From NCBI GenBank assembly GCA_964533945.1, contig CAZHPA010000034.1:1-22084 (forward strand): a DNA stretch of 22,084 nt, in the 5' to 3' direction. This document shows, piece after piece, positions 16,225-22,015 of this stretch. How positions within the stretch are numbered: the stretch's first letter is position 1; each line of letters opens with the position of its first letter. The DNA is from CAZHPA01 sp964533945. Its GTDB lineage: Bacteria; Bacillota; Clostridia; Lachnospirales; WRBF01. The notes beneath the pieces were generated by a model. It was not told the DNA's origin. It saw only the letters and a program-made list of their open reading frames with translations, and ran no database searches. A program made the translations under genes and the position numbers.

Positions 16225-17330
16225 AAGCTATAGGCATTATTTTAGCAGGAGGCAACAACGAGCGATTAGGAGAACTAACAAAAAGAAGGGCGCTTTCTGC
16301 AATTCCGGTTGGAAGTTGTTATAGAAGCCTTGATTTCACTTTAAGCAATATGTCTAATTCGGGTATTAAAAAAGTTGCAGTAATAACTCAATACAACTCC
16401 AGAAGCCTCCACGATCACTTATCGTCTGCTAAATGGTGGGATTTGGGTAGAAAACAAGGCGGGCTTTTTATATTTTCGCCGTATCTTTCAAACGACAACT
16501 CCTTTTGGTTTAGAGGAACAGCCGATTCAATTTATCAAAATATAAATTTTTTAAAAAGAAGTATTGAACCTTATGTTGTAATTGCTTCTGGAAACACTGT
16601 TTATAAAATGGATTTCCGCAAGCTTTTAAAACAACACGTTGAAACTCAAGCAGACATAACGGTAGTTTATAAAGATGTTGAAGATGAAGATATTAGAAGC
16701 TATGGTGCTATTGAATTTGACGAAACAGGAAGAATGACAGACCTTGAAGAAAAACCTATAGAACACAGTTCTAATAAAATTTCTATGGGAATTTATGTTA
16801 TTCAGCGCACGCTTTTAATTAAGCTTTTAGAAACAATAGTTCCCGAAGAACGTTACGACATAGTTAAAGACATATTAATACGCTATCGCAAAAAGCTTAA
16901 GGTTATGGGGTATAAATTCAACGGCTATTGGAGAGCAATTAATAGCATGGAATCATACTTCAAAACAAACATGGACTTTTTAGAAAAAGATATTCGCCAA
17001 CTTTTCACAAAAGATAAGCCATATATAGGAACAAAACCAAAAGACGAACCGCCTACAAAATACAATGTTGGGGCAGAAGTTCACGATTGTTTGGTTGGAA
17101 GCGGAAGCATATTAAACGGATACATTAGCCATTCTGTACTTTTCAGACGAGTATTTACAGGCGAGAATACATCAATTAAAAATTCGGTTATTATGGAAGG
17201 CTGCTATATTGGCAATAACTGCGTTATAGAAAATGCAATTATCGACAAAGAAGTAGTTCTTTCAGACGGGAAAAAAGTAATTGGCACGCCCGACAATCCT
17301 TTTATAGTTTCTAAAGGTTCTGTTGTTTAA
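16221..17330 (+). CDS. glgD: Glucose-1-phosphate adenylyltransferase regulatory subunit
   Basis: The 369-residue protein is a paralogue of GlgC. The nucleotide-binding loop is altered to LAGGNNERLG (8-17), and the catalytic SGDHIY motif reads SGNTVYKMDF (123-132), with Asp replaced by Asn. It should therefore be inactive or nearly so alone. This is the known pattern of GlgD in Bacillota, where it forms hetero-oligomers with GlgC and raises its activity. The C-terminal beta-helix repeats (~285-350) are retained. The ATG overlaps the glgC stop, with GAGGTGA just upstream. No glgA or glgP follows. No convincing plus-strand terminator is seen directly downstream. Confidence 0.95.
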   Translation: MKAIGIILAGGNNERLGELTKRRALSAIPVGSCYRSLDFTLSNMSNSGIKKVAVITQYNSRSLHDHLSSAKWWDLGRKQGGLFIFSPYLSNDNSFWFRGTADSIYQNINFLKRSIEPYVVIASGNTVYKMDFRKLLKQHVETQADITVVYKDVEDEDIRSYGAIEFDETGRMTDLEEKPIEHSSNKISMGIYVIQRTLLIKLLETIVPEERYDIVKDILIRYRKKLKVMGYKFNGYWRAINSMESYFKTNMDFLEKDIRQLFTKDKPYIGTKPKDEPPTKYNVGAEVHDCLVGSGSILNGYISHSVLFRRVFTGENTSIKNSVIMEGCYIGNNCVIENAIIDKEVVLSDGKKVIGTPDNPFIVSKGSVV

Positions 17331-17660
17331 TTTGCTCTATGTTTTAAAACTTCAACCATTTAAGTATAGACAGACTTTTACTATGTTTAGCTATAATTTA
17401 TGCTTATTTTTAATGAATATAGTCAAAATTTTCATTTTATTATAAATATGCTGAATATGGCTTAAAAGTTTGTCTTGCATTTTGTTAGCCACAATGATAT
17501 ACTTAAATAAGTATTGCTTATTTTTATTAATAACGTTGCCTATGCCGGTTCATTCCTAAAGTGAAAAGCACTACAAATCGTAAAAAAGTAATTTTATTAC
17601 AAAATGCAAAAATTAAAAGGCAATAAAAACTTAAATATTATAGCTATATGAAATAAAGCA
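17331..17660. other. Gene-free AT-rich stretch after glgD
   Basis: No supported coding sequence is present. The only structure is a weak hairpin, ATACTTA/TAAGTAT at 17499-17514, followed by TGCTTATTTTTATT, which could serve as a poor terminator for glgCD. Confidence 0.5.
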
Positions 17661-17693
17661 ATAAATAAATAAAAACATCTTTGCAAAGATGTT
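17661..17693 (-). terminator. Minus-facing terminator-like hairpin 1
   Basis: A perfect 20-bp palindrome (17674-17693; half-site AACATCTTTG) is followed on the minus strand by TTTTTATTTATTTATT (17673 downward). On the plus strand there is no U-tract. No minus-strand gene lies upstream of it. Confidence 0.5.
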
Positions 17694-17724
17694 GCGCTAT
17701 CTTTTGATAGTTAAAGCCTTAAAA

Positions 17725-17751
17725 AATAAGCCAACTTTAAATAGGCTTATT
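17725..17751 (-). terminator. Minus-facing terminator-like hairpin 2
   Basis: An 8-bp stem AATAAGCC/GGCTTATT (17744-17751 with 17725-17732) has an 11-nt loop and is followed on the minus strand by TTTT. Extra partial copies of GGCTTAT flank it (at 17755). Confidence 0.4.
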
Positions 17752-17852
17752 AAATGGCTTATCATCCTTTTCCCTTATAAAGTATAAAATTTAAAAAGGG
17801 CATTAACGTAAAGGGAATATAAAAATCTGAACAAAATCTGAATAAGAGAAAA

Positions 17853-17887
17853 GCTGCCAAAAATACCAACAATTTAATTTCGGCAGC
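17853..17887 (-). terminator. Hairpin 3, just upstream of spoVG
   Basis: GCTGCC (17853-17858) pairs with GGCAGC (17882-17887). On the minus strand the stem extends by a G-U and A-U pairs, and TTTTCTCTTATT follows. On the plus strand it would be a leader hairpin 27 nt before the spoVG ribosome binding site. It could act on either strand. Confidence 0.35.
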
Positions 17888-17927
17888 AGTGTCAGAAATT
17901 TTGCTACAAAAGAGAGGAGAAATTGCA

Positions 17928-18221
17928 ATGGAAATTACTGATGTTAGAGTTAGAAAAGTGAATAAAGAGGGGAAAATGAAGGCTGTAGTTTCCGTAACCT
18001 TCGACAACGAATTTGTGGTACATGACATCAAAGTAATTGAAGGCGACAAAGGACTTTTCATCGCTATGCCCAGCCGAAAAACCATGGATGGAGAGTTTCG
18101 GGACATTGCACACCCAATTAATTTTTCAACAAGGGAAAAAATTCAAACTTTTGTTGTGGATAGATACAAAATGGCACTTATTTCAGAGAATGCTGGAGTA
18201 GCAGCAAGCGTCGAAGGTTAA
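17928..18221 (+). CDS. spoVG: Septation / sporulation regulator SpoVG
   Basis: The 97-residue protein matches SpoVG almost throughout: MEITDVRVRKVNKEGKMKA, SVTFDNEFVVHDIKVIEG, GLFIAMPSRKTMDGEFRDIAHPI. SpoVG is a small dimeric nucleic-acid-binding regulator that affects asymmetric septation, capsule and virulence gene expression in Gram-positive bacteria. The ATG at 17928 is chosen because AGGAG (17915-17919) lies 8 nt upstream and the protein then starts as in homologues; an upstream in-frame GTG at 17889 would add 13 unconserved residues. The order spoVG then glmU resembles that of other Bacillota. A sigma-H-like promoter is expected, but I could not identify one with correct spacing. Confidence 0.95.
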   Translation: MEITDVRVRKVNKEGKMKAVVSVTFDNEFVVHDIKVIEGDKGLFIAMPSRKTMDGEFRDIAHPINFSTREKIQTFVVDRYKMALISENAGVAASVEG

Positions 18222-18445
18222 AAAATATATAATATAAGCTAGAAGCTATTATACATAATTTAGTACAAGTTGATAAATGAAGTGAACCACTCACTGACAA
18301 TATAAAATTAGGCATAAATAACTTTGGTTTTGTTCATTTGAGCATTAGTACATAACCATTAAAAGACGATAAGTCCGGTATGAACTGAATGTGAACACGA
18401 CAATATGCCGTGTTTTCGCATATATAGTTTGAATTTAGAAAAATT
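18222..18445 (+). other. spoVG 3' untranslated region or small RNA region
   Basis: No gene is supported here. A strong terminator only at 18446 means spoVG mRNA would have a 3' tail of about 225 nt, unless a separate transcript ends there. Local hairpins include AGTGA/TCACT around 18280-18295. Two mutually exclusive stems also occur: 18394-18399 with 18409-18414, and 18403-18408 with 18418-18423. Confidence 0.3.
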
Positions 18446-18468
18446 GGCACTTTTTAAGTGCCTTTTTT
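18446..18468 (+). terminator. Terminator downstream of spoVG
   Basis: A perfect 7-bp stem, GGCACTT (18446-18452) with AAGTGCC (18456-18462), has a 3-nt loop and is followed by six T residues (18463-18468). It separates spoVG from glmU, so glmU probably has its own promoter; TATAAT at 18481-18486 is a candidate -10 without a clear -35. Confidence 0.9.
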
Positions 18469-18511
18469 CATTAAAAATAATATAATATACAATGAAAAAG
18501 AAAGTCTTAAT

Positions 18512-18703
18512 TTGTTTGCTTTAGTCGAAAAACGTATTGAAAATGATATTGAAATTTTAGGAAAACTGGCATATTCATATATGCTTGATGACTTGAAAGA
18601 AGCCAAGATTTCGGCAAATGTCAACATTTCATGCGATAAGAAGGAGGGCTTAATTTGTTTGTTTTGGTTGAAAAACATATTGAAAATGATATTGAAATTT
18701 TAG
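18512..18703 (+). pseudogene. Partial duplicate of the glmU 5' end (63-codon fragment)
   Basis: This TTG-initiated frame encodes MFALVEKRIENDIEILGK..., 26 of the first 31 residues identical to the glmU product, in the same TCTTAATTTG context. After about 43 codons it runs out of frame through glmU's own ribosome binding site and start, and stops at 18703. The repeat unit is 143 bp, not a multiple of three, so it cannot read into glmU. Its ribosome binding site has decayed (AAAGAAAG against AAGGAGGG). It is most simply a decaying tandem duplicate; translation as a leader peptide cannot be excluded. Confidence 0.75.
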
Positions 18704-18747
18704 GAAAATCGGCACATTCGTATATGCTTGATGCTTTAAAAGAAGCC
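18512..18747 (+). repeat. 143-bp-period tandem direct repeat at the glmU start
   Basis: Bases 18512-18604 and 18655-18747 align without gaps, 82 of 93 identical by eye. Weaker similarity extends upstream across the ribosome binding site region and downstream to the shared ATTTCA (about codon 40). About half the differences are silent or at third positions. Confidence 0.9.
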
Positions 18748-19773
18748 AATGTTTTTGTAAGCACAAGTATTTCAAAAGAAGCTGTTAAAAGCAGCAATGA
18801 ACCTATTTTATTAATTAAAGGAAGTTTGCCTTTAATTACAAAAGGTGCATTTTGTAAGCTTTTGTTATTTTACGAATGTTCTAAATTCAATATCTTCAAA
18901 ATGTCGCTTAATGATGAAAGCAGCAGTTTTTTAATTGCGCTTAATTATAATGTGCTTGAAGATATTCAAGAAATTGAAGAAGATGAAATAACTGCAGAAT
19001 TGGTTTTAAATAGATTGTACCTAAATAATTTAGATATTGAAAGAATAATAATTACAGAAACTAAACAACTTAATGACGGAAGCACCCCTGAAAGCTACTT
19101 TGAACTTTCGGCGGCAATTAGAGAAAAAATAAATTTCAAGCATATGTTAAGCGGCGTAAAAATAATAGACCCAACGCAAACATATATTGATGCCGATGTT
19201 AAAATTGGAAAAGGAACAATAGTATACCCTCTTTCTATTGTAGAAGGAGAAACCGAAATCGGCGAAAACTGCAAAATTGGACCAAACTCTAAAATAACGC
19301 AAGCAAAAATTGGAAACAATGTTGAAATTTCATTTAGCGTTTTAAAGGACTGTATAGTTGGAGATGAAACAATGGTTGGACCTTTTGCATATATTAGGCC
19401 AAATTCTGAAATTGGACAAAAGTGCAAAATAGGAGATTTTGTAGAAGTTAAAAATTCTAAAATAGGAAACGGTACAAAAGCTTCTCATTTAACATATATA
19501 GGTGACGCTTCGGTTGGTAGCAATGTTAATTTTGGCTGCGGAACTGTTGTTGTTAATTATGACGGCAAAAATAAATTTAAAACAACAATTGAAGACGATT
19601 GCTTTATTGGCTGCAACACAAATTTAGTTTCTCCTGTGGTTTTAAAAGAGGGAGTTTTTGTTGCTGCAGGTTCAACAATTACAAACGACGTTCCAAAAAA
19701 CAGCTTGGCAATTGCAAGAGCAAAACAAATTAATAAGGAAAACTGGGAAAGACCTAAAAAAAATAATGATTAA
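18655..19773 (+). CDS. glmU: GlmU-like glucosamine-1-phosphate N-acetyltransferase with truncated, degenerate uridylyltransferase domain
   Basis: The 372-residue protein is about 80 residues shorter than normal GlmU (about 450-460). From residue ~160 it matches the C-terminal half closely: KHMLSGVKIIDPTQTYIDADV, beta-helix hexapeptides, and KASHLTYIGDA with the catalytic His equivalent to E. coli His363. It also has VVNYDGKNKFKT and the AIARAKQINKENW end. The N-terminal ~160 residues lack the LAAGxGTRM loop; only traces remain, such as YMLDALKEA and KGSLPLI where intact enzymes have GDxPLI. I infer that it acetylates glucosamine-1-phosphate but does not make UDP-GlcNAc, which another enzyme must do. 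The start is TTG at 18655, with AAGGAGGG 6 nt upstream. A duplicate of its own 5' end precedes it. Confidence 0.88.
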   Translation: MFVLVEKHIENDIEILGKSAHSYMLDALKEANVFVSTSISKEAVKSSNEPILLIKGSLPLITKGAFCKLLLFYECSKFNIFKMSLNDESSSFLIALNYNVLEDIQEIEEDEITAELVLNRLYLNNLDIERIIITETKQLNDGSTPESYFELSAAIREKINFKHMLSGVKIIDPTQTYIDADVKIGKGTIVYPLSIVEGETEIGENCKIGPNSKITQAKIGNNVEISFSVLKDCIVGDETMVGPFAYIRPNSEIGQKCKIGDFVEVKNSKIGNGTKASHLTYIGDASVGSNVNFGCGTVVVNYDGKNKFKTTIEDDCFIGCNTNLVSPVVLKEGVFVAAGSTITNDVPKNSLAIARAKQINKENWERPKKNND

Positions 19774-19783
19774 AAGTAAAATT

Positions 19784-19817
19784 AAAAGCCACAGAATATA
19801 ATGTCTGCGGCTTTTTT
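19784..19817 (+). terminator. Terminator of glmU
   Basis: AAAAGCCACAGA (19784-19795) pairs with TCTGCGGCTTTT (from 19804), with one A-C mismatch and an 8-nt loop, ending in six T residues. Confidence 0.85.
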
Positions 19818-19852
19818 ATTTATTAATTGCTACTCTTAAAGTTCTATCGCAG
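19784..19852 (+). repeat. Intergenic repeat, copy A (hairpin plus conserved trailing segment)
   Basis: The terminator hairpin and the following segment ending in CTTAAAGTTCTATC...GCAG resemble 20981-21058 in the same orientation. The stem bases differ but pairing is kept. Confidence 0.5.
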
Positions 19853-20199
19853 ATAGAGTTTTGCTGCGGTTCTTTTTAAGTATATCTTTAAATTCCCTTG
19901 TTTATTTCAATTTTACGAGCTTTTTAGTTTCCATAATGTTTGTGTTTCATTGTTTTGCCTTCAAGTTAATTTTATGTTTAGTTTATCCTGGGCAATCCAA
20001 TGATTGTTGGAGTTTAATTTCATTTAGGTTTAGAAAATTTCCAAATATTGATGCAGTTTTTCGGTTTTAACGTCCCTATAGTTTTTACACTTGAAAAGTA
20101 TTACTGTCGAATCTTGCATTTTAACGTTCAATTCTTGTGAAGTCTTGTATAAATTATTTAAATTTAAAACATTTTGAAATAATTTTTATATAAAATATA
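19853..20199. other. Gene-free AT-rich region
   Basis: An open frame from a TTG at 19861 to 20070 has no ribosome binding site and a composition unlike the real genes here, so it is not called. A 5-bp hairpin (TCCAA/TTGGA, about 19997-20012) is the only structure noticed. Confidence 0.5.
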
Positions 20200-20229
20200 T
20201 TGTTAAGTTATCAATAAATGACATATAAT
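20200..20229 (+). promoter_or_regulatory. Promoter of the HTH regulator gene
   Basis: A -35 TTGTTA (20200-20205) and a consensus -10 TATAAT (20224-20229) are 18 nt apart, giving a leader of about 75-80 nt. Confidence 0.6.
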
Positions 20230-20313
20230 TTTTATTCTTTATAGTATCATTTAGGTGTATGTTTTTTAGAGTATTTTTTGTCCATATAAAATAATCAAAA
20301 TGGTGGTATTTTT

Positions 20314-20523
20314 ATGTTGAACAACTATTTAAAATTAATTAGAATGAAAGATTACCTAATGAACAAAAAACAATTTGCAGAGTTTCTAGAAATAGACGAC
20401 AGACAGTATAATCGTTATGAAAATTCAGTAGTGCAGCCTTCATTAGAGATTGCATTAAAAATTGCACAAAAATTAAACAAAAACGTAAATGAAATTTGGG
20501 AAATACAGAGAAATTCGGACTGA
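20314..20523 (+). CDS. Small XRE/Cro-CI-type helix-turn-helix regulator
   Basis: The 69-residue protein is essentially a single HTH_3 domain (residues ~5-62). Helix 2 is KKQFAEFLEI, the recognition helix region is DDRQYNRYENSVVQP, then SLEIALKIAQKLNKNVNEIWEI. No effector or dimerisation domain follows. It should bind a palindromic operator as a dimer. The start at 20314 has a weak GGTGGT site about 6 nt upstream; an ATG at 20344 would cut into helix 1 and is less likely. It is followed, 42 nt after its stop, by a perfect palindrome in front of a small membrane protein gene, the likely target. The target could also be elsewhere. Confidence 0.85.
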   Translation: MLNNYLKLIRMKDYLMNKKQFAEFLEIDDRQYNRYENSVVQPSLEIALKIAQKLNKNVNEIWEIQRNSD

Positions 20524-20564
20524 TATGCGATTTTATCAACTTATATGCATATATTTCTACTGAC

Positions 20565-20587
20565 TTGTATAATACTGTATTATACAA
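20565..20587. promoter_or_regulatory. Perfect 11-1-11 palindrome, probable operator with embedded promoter
   Basis: Half-site TTGTATAATAC (20565-20575), centre T (20576), then its exact reverse complement (20577-20587). The left end TTGTAT can serve as a -35 with TAATAT (20589-20594) 18 nt downstream; TATAAT also occurs inside the left arm (20568-20573). A protein bound here would block transcription of the small membrane protein gene at 20620. It lies just after the HTH gene, so that regulator is the natural candidate; this pairing is inference. Confidence 0.65.
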
Positions 20588-20619
20588 ATAATATACTTAT
20601 GTATGTAAGGAGGAAGTAT

Positions 20620-20847
20620 ATGTTTAATATAAAAGATTGCATTAAATATGTTTTAGATTATATTGACGATAGGCTTAACTACAGCGAAAGCAAAATTAAG
20701 CGCAAGCCAATAAAGTGGGTTGTTTGGCTTGAAAATGTGCTTAAGAACTTAACAAATTTATGGTACTGGATAATTCGTTTTTTAAGATTAGTTTTAATCT
20801 CGGTAGTATTAATTATATTTCTTGTTTTATTGTTTAGATTAATTTAA
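20620..20847 (+). CDS. Small single-pass membrane protein of unknown function
   Basis: The 75-residue protein starts at ATG 20620, which has AAGGAGG (20607-20613) 6 nt upstream; the frame extends further 5' but across the operator and without a ribosome binding site. Residues 1-30 are charged (DYIDDRLNYSESKIKRK). Residues 31-47 are amphipathic and Trp-rich (KWVVWLENVLKNLTNLW). Residues ~48-72 form a hydrophobic helix (RFLRLVLISVVLIIFLVLLF). I do not recognise the family. It is paired with an upstream HTH gene and a palindromic operator and has its own strong terminator. A small membrane toxin, a phage-derived protein or a stress peptide are all possible. Confidence 0.7.
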   Translation: MFNIKDCIKYVLDYIDDRLNYSESKIKRKPIKWVVWLENVLKNLTNLWYWIIRFLRLVLISVVLIIFLVLLFRLI

Positions 20848-20879
20848 CATAGCATTGATTTGTTTTAATACATAAAATT

Positions 20880-20918
20880 ACAAAAAGAGTTGCTAGATTA
20901 GTTAGCAGCTCTTTTTGT
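20880..20918 (+). terminator. Terminator of the small membrane protein gene
   Basis: A 16-bp stem pairs 20880-20895 (ACAAAAAGAGTTGCTA) with 20903-20918, with one U-G pair and a 7-nt loop. The T-rich segment CTTTTTGTAT ends it. Confidence 0.9.
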
Positions 20919-20980
20919 ATAAAAATGGCATAGTTTATATGACAATTAATATAGGTTAGAACAAAAACCGAGTACGGTTA

Positions 20981-21014
20981 AAAAACCATAGAATGCAATA
21001 TCTCTATGGTTTTT
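20981..21014 (-). terminator. Terminator downstream of spoIIR, bidirectional
   Basis: A perfect 12-bp stem pairs 20981-20992 (AAAAACCATAGA) with 21003-21014, around a 10-nt loop. On the minus strand six U residues end the transcript, about 105 nt past the spoIIR stop. The plus strand could also use it. Confidence 0.75.
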
Positions 21015-21058
21015 AAATACTAATAATTACCCTTAAAGTTCCATCTATATTTTCGCAG
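20981..21058 (+). repeat. Intergenic repeat, copy B
   Basis: This is the second copy of the hairpin-plus-trailing element seen at 19784-19852. It shares GAAT..AAT.TCT in the loop region and CTTAAAGTTCCATC downstream, ending in CGCAG. Confidence 0.5.
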
Positions 21059-21117
21059 TGTTGTGTACAAAATGTAGAAAGTACACTGGCTTTAAATCTT
21101 CAATTCAAAGAAATATT

Positions 21118-21780
21118 TTATTTTATAACTACTTGATTTTTACTTCTCTTTTCTTGTTGTCTTTGCCACCATTCAACAATTTTAAATTTAATTTCAACGG
21201 TTATCTTTTTTTGGTCATTTGAAATTAATTCATATTCATCGCTTGTTAAAATATATTTAAGCTGTTCTTTGTATTGTTTTGGTATTTCTTTTTGCGTTAC
21301 ATCAACATAGCAAAGTGGAGGAAACATAACGCACCACCAATTGCTTCCGTAAGCTTCTCCAATATTTACTTCAAGCGCTTCATATGTTCCGGCAGGAAGC
21401 GATATGTCGCCATATATTTTGGTTGGGAAATATTTATTTGAAATTTTGGCTGTAACACTGTAATTATAGCCAAGTTGTTGTATTTTGTTTTCGCATACAG
21501 TAACTATATTGTCTAAGTTTTGCTGCAAAAATTGTTTTGTTTGCTCTTTGTCTTGTGAAGTTTCAAGTTCGGTTTTAAAGTAAGTTAATATTTCATCTTT
21601 AACTTGTTGTTTTAAAAGCTGGTCTTCTTCTGTGTTGCTGTTTGCTTTAACGTGCAGCCTTATAAATTCATCGGAAATACTATTTTGAATCTTTTGGGAA
21701 TATGCCTTTGTATATGAACCAAAGCATATTGTAAAAACTATTCCTAAAACTAAAGATAAAAGAAAATGGCTTTTAATCAT
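21118..21780 (-). CDS. spoIIR: Stage II sporulation protein R
   Basis: The 220-residue protein has an N-terminal hydrophobic signal or anchor (residues ~5-25). Family signatures follow: FIRLHVKANSNTEEDQLLKQQVKDEIL (about 40-66), GYNYSV, FPTKIYGDISLPAGTYEALEVNIGEA and the NWWCVMFPPLCYVD block with two cysteines. SpoIIR is made in the forespore and secreted into the intermembrane space, where it triggers SpoIIGA to process pro-sigma-E in the mother cell. The ATG at 21780 has GGTGAGC upstream. A sigma-F-like promoter lies about 35 nt upstream, matching the known control of the gene. The gene is monocistronic, ending at the 20981-21014 hairpin. Confidence 0.95.
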   Translation of the reverse strand: MIKSHFLLSLVLGIVFTICFGSYTKAYSQKIQNSISDEFIRLHVKANSNTEEDQLLKQQVKDEILTYFKTELETSQDKEQTKQFLQQNLDNIVTVCENKIQQLGYNYSVTAKISNKYFPTKIYGDISLPAGTYEALEVNIGEAYGSNWWCVMFPPLCYVDVTQKEIPKQYKEQLKYILTSDEYELISNDQKKITVEIKFKIVEWWQRQQEKRSKNQVVIK

Positions 21781-21813
21781 AGCAGCTCACCAATTTTTAA
21801 ATACTTTAATTTT

Positions 21814-21841
21814 ATTATTCCCAGATTTTAGAAAACTATTC
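21814..21841 (-). promoter_or_regulatory. Candidate sigma-F-type promoter of spoIIR
   Basis: On the minus strand GAATA (21841-21837) is followed after 14 nt by GGGAATAAT (21822-21814). The latter fits the sigma-F/sigma-G -10 pattern GGnnAnAnT at every fixed position. The -35 differs from GYATA at one base. Confidence 0.6.
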
Positions 21842-21886
21842 AACTAAAAAATAATTTAGTTATATATTAATCAAATTAAGTAAAAC

Positions 21887-21929
21887 AAAAAAAGCACTCT
21901 CTAATCCTAAGATTATTAAAGTGCTTTTT
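21887..21929 (-). terminator. Terminator of the tRNA-Asp/tRNA-Val operon
   Basis: A perfect 10-bp stem (AAAAAGCACT, 21929-21920 with 21898-21889 on the minus strand) has an internal loop of about 21 nt and a run of at least seven U residues after it. It begins 11 nt past the tRNA-Val 3' end. Confidence 0.85.
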
Positions 21930-21939
21930 AAGTATATTA

Positions 21940-22012
21940 TGGGAATTGCAGGGCTCGAACCTGCGACCCCCTGCTTGTAAGGCAGGTGCTCTCCCAGCTG
22001 AGCTAAACTCCC
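21940..22012 (-). tRNA. tRNA-Val (anticodon UAC)
   Basis: The 73-nt cloverleaf is complete. The acceptor stem GGGAGTT pairs with AATTCCC (one G-U), with discriminator A. The D arm is GCTC/GAGC, the anticodon stem CCTGC/GCAGG with loop CTTACAA, and the T arm GCAGG-TTCGAGC-CCTGC. The anticodon TAC is at 21979-21977. CCA is not encoded and must be added after transcription. It lies 3 nt from tRNA-Asp in one transcript. Confidence 0.97.
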
Positions 22013-22015
22013 AAG

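Noticed and set aside
17762..18106. 114-codon minus-strand open frame opposite spoVG
   Set aside because: Mostly an antisense shadow of spoVG with Ser/Leu/Phe-rich composition and no ribosome binding site; the minus-facing hairpins suggest RNA rather than protein, if anything.
19861..20070. 69-codon TTG-initiated plus-strand open frame
   Set aside because: No ribosome binding site; Phe/Ser-rich composition typical of AT-rich noncoding DNA.
20545..20619. 25-residue N-terminal extension of the small membrane protein
   Set aside because: It would be encoded across the palindromic operator and lacks a ribosome binding site, unlike the ATG at 20620.
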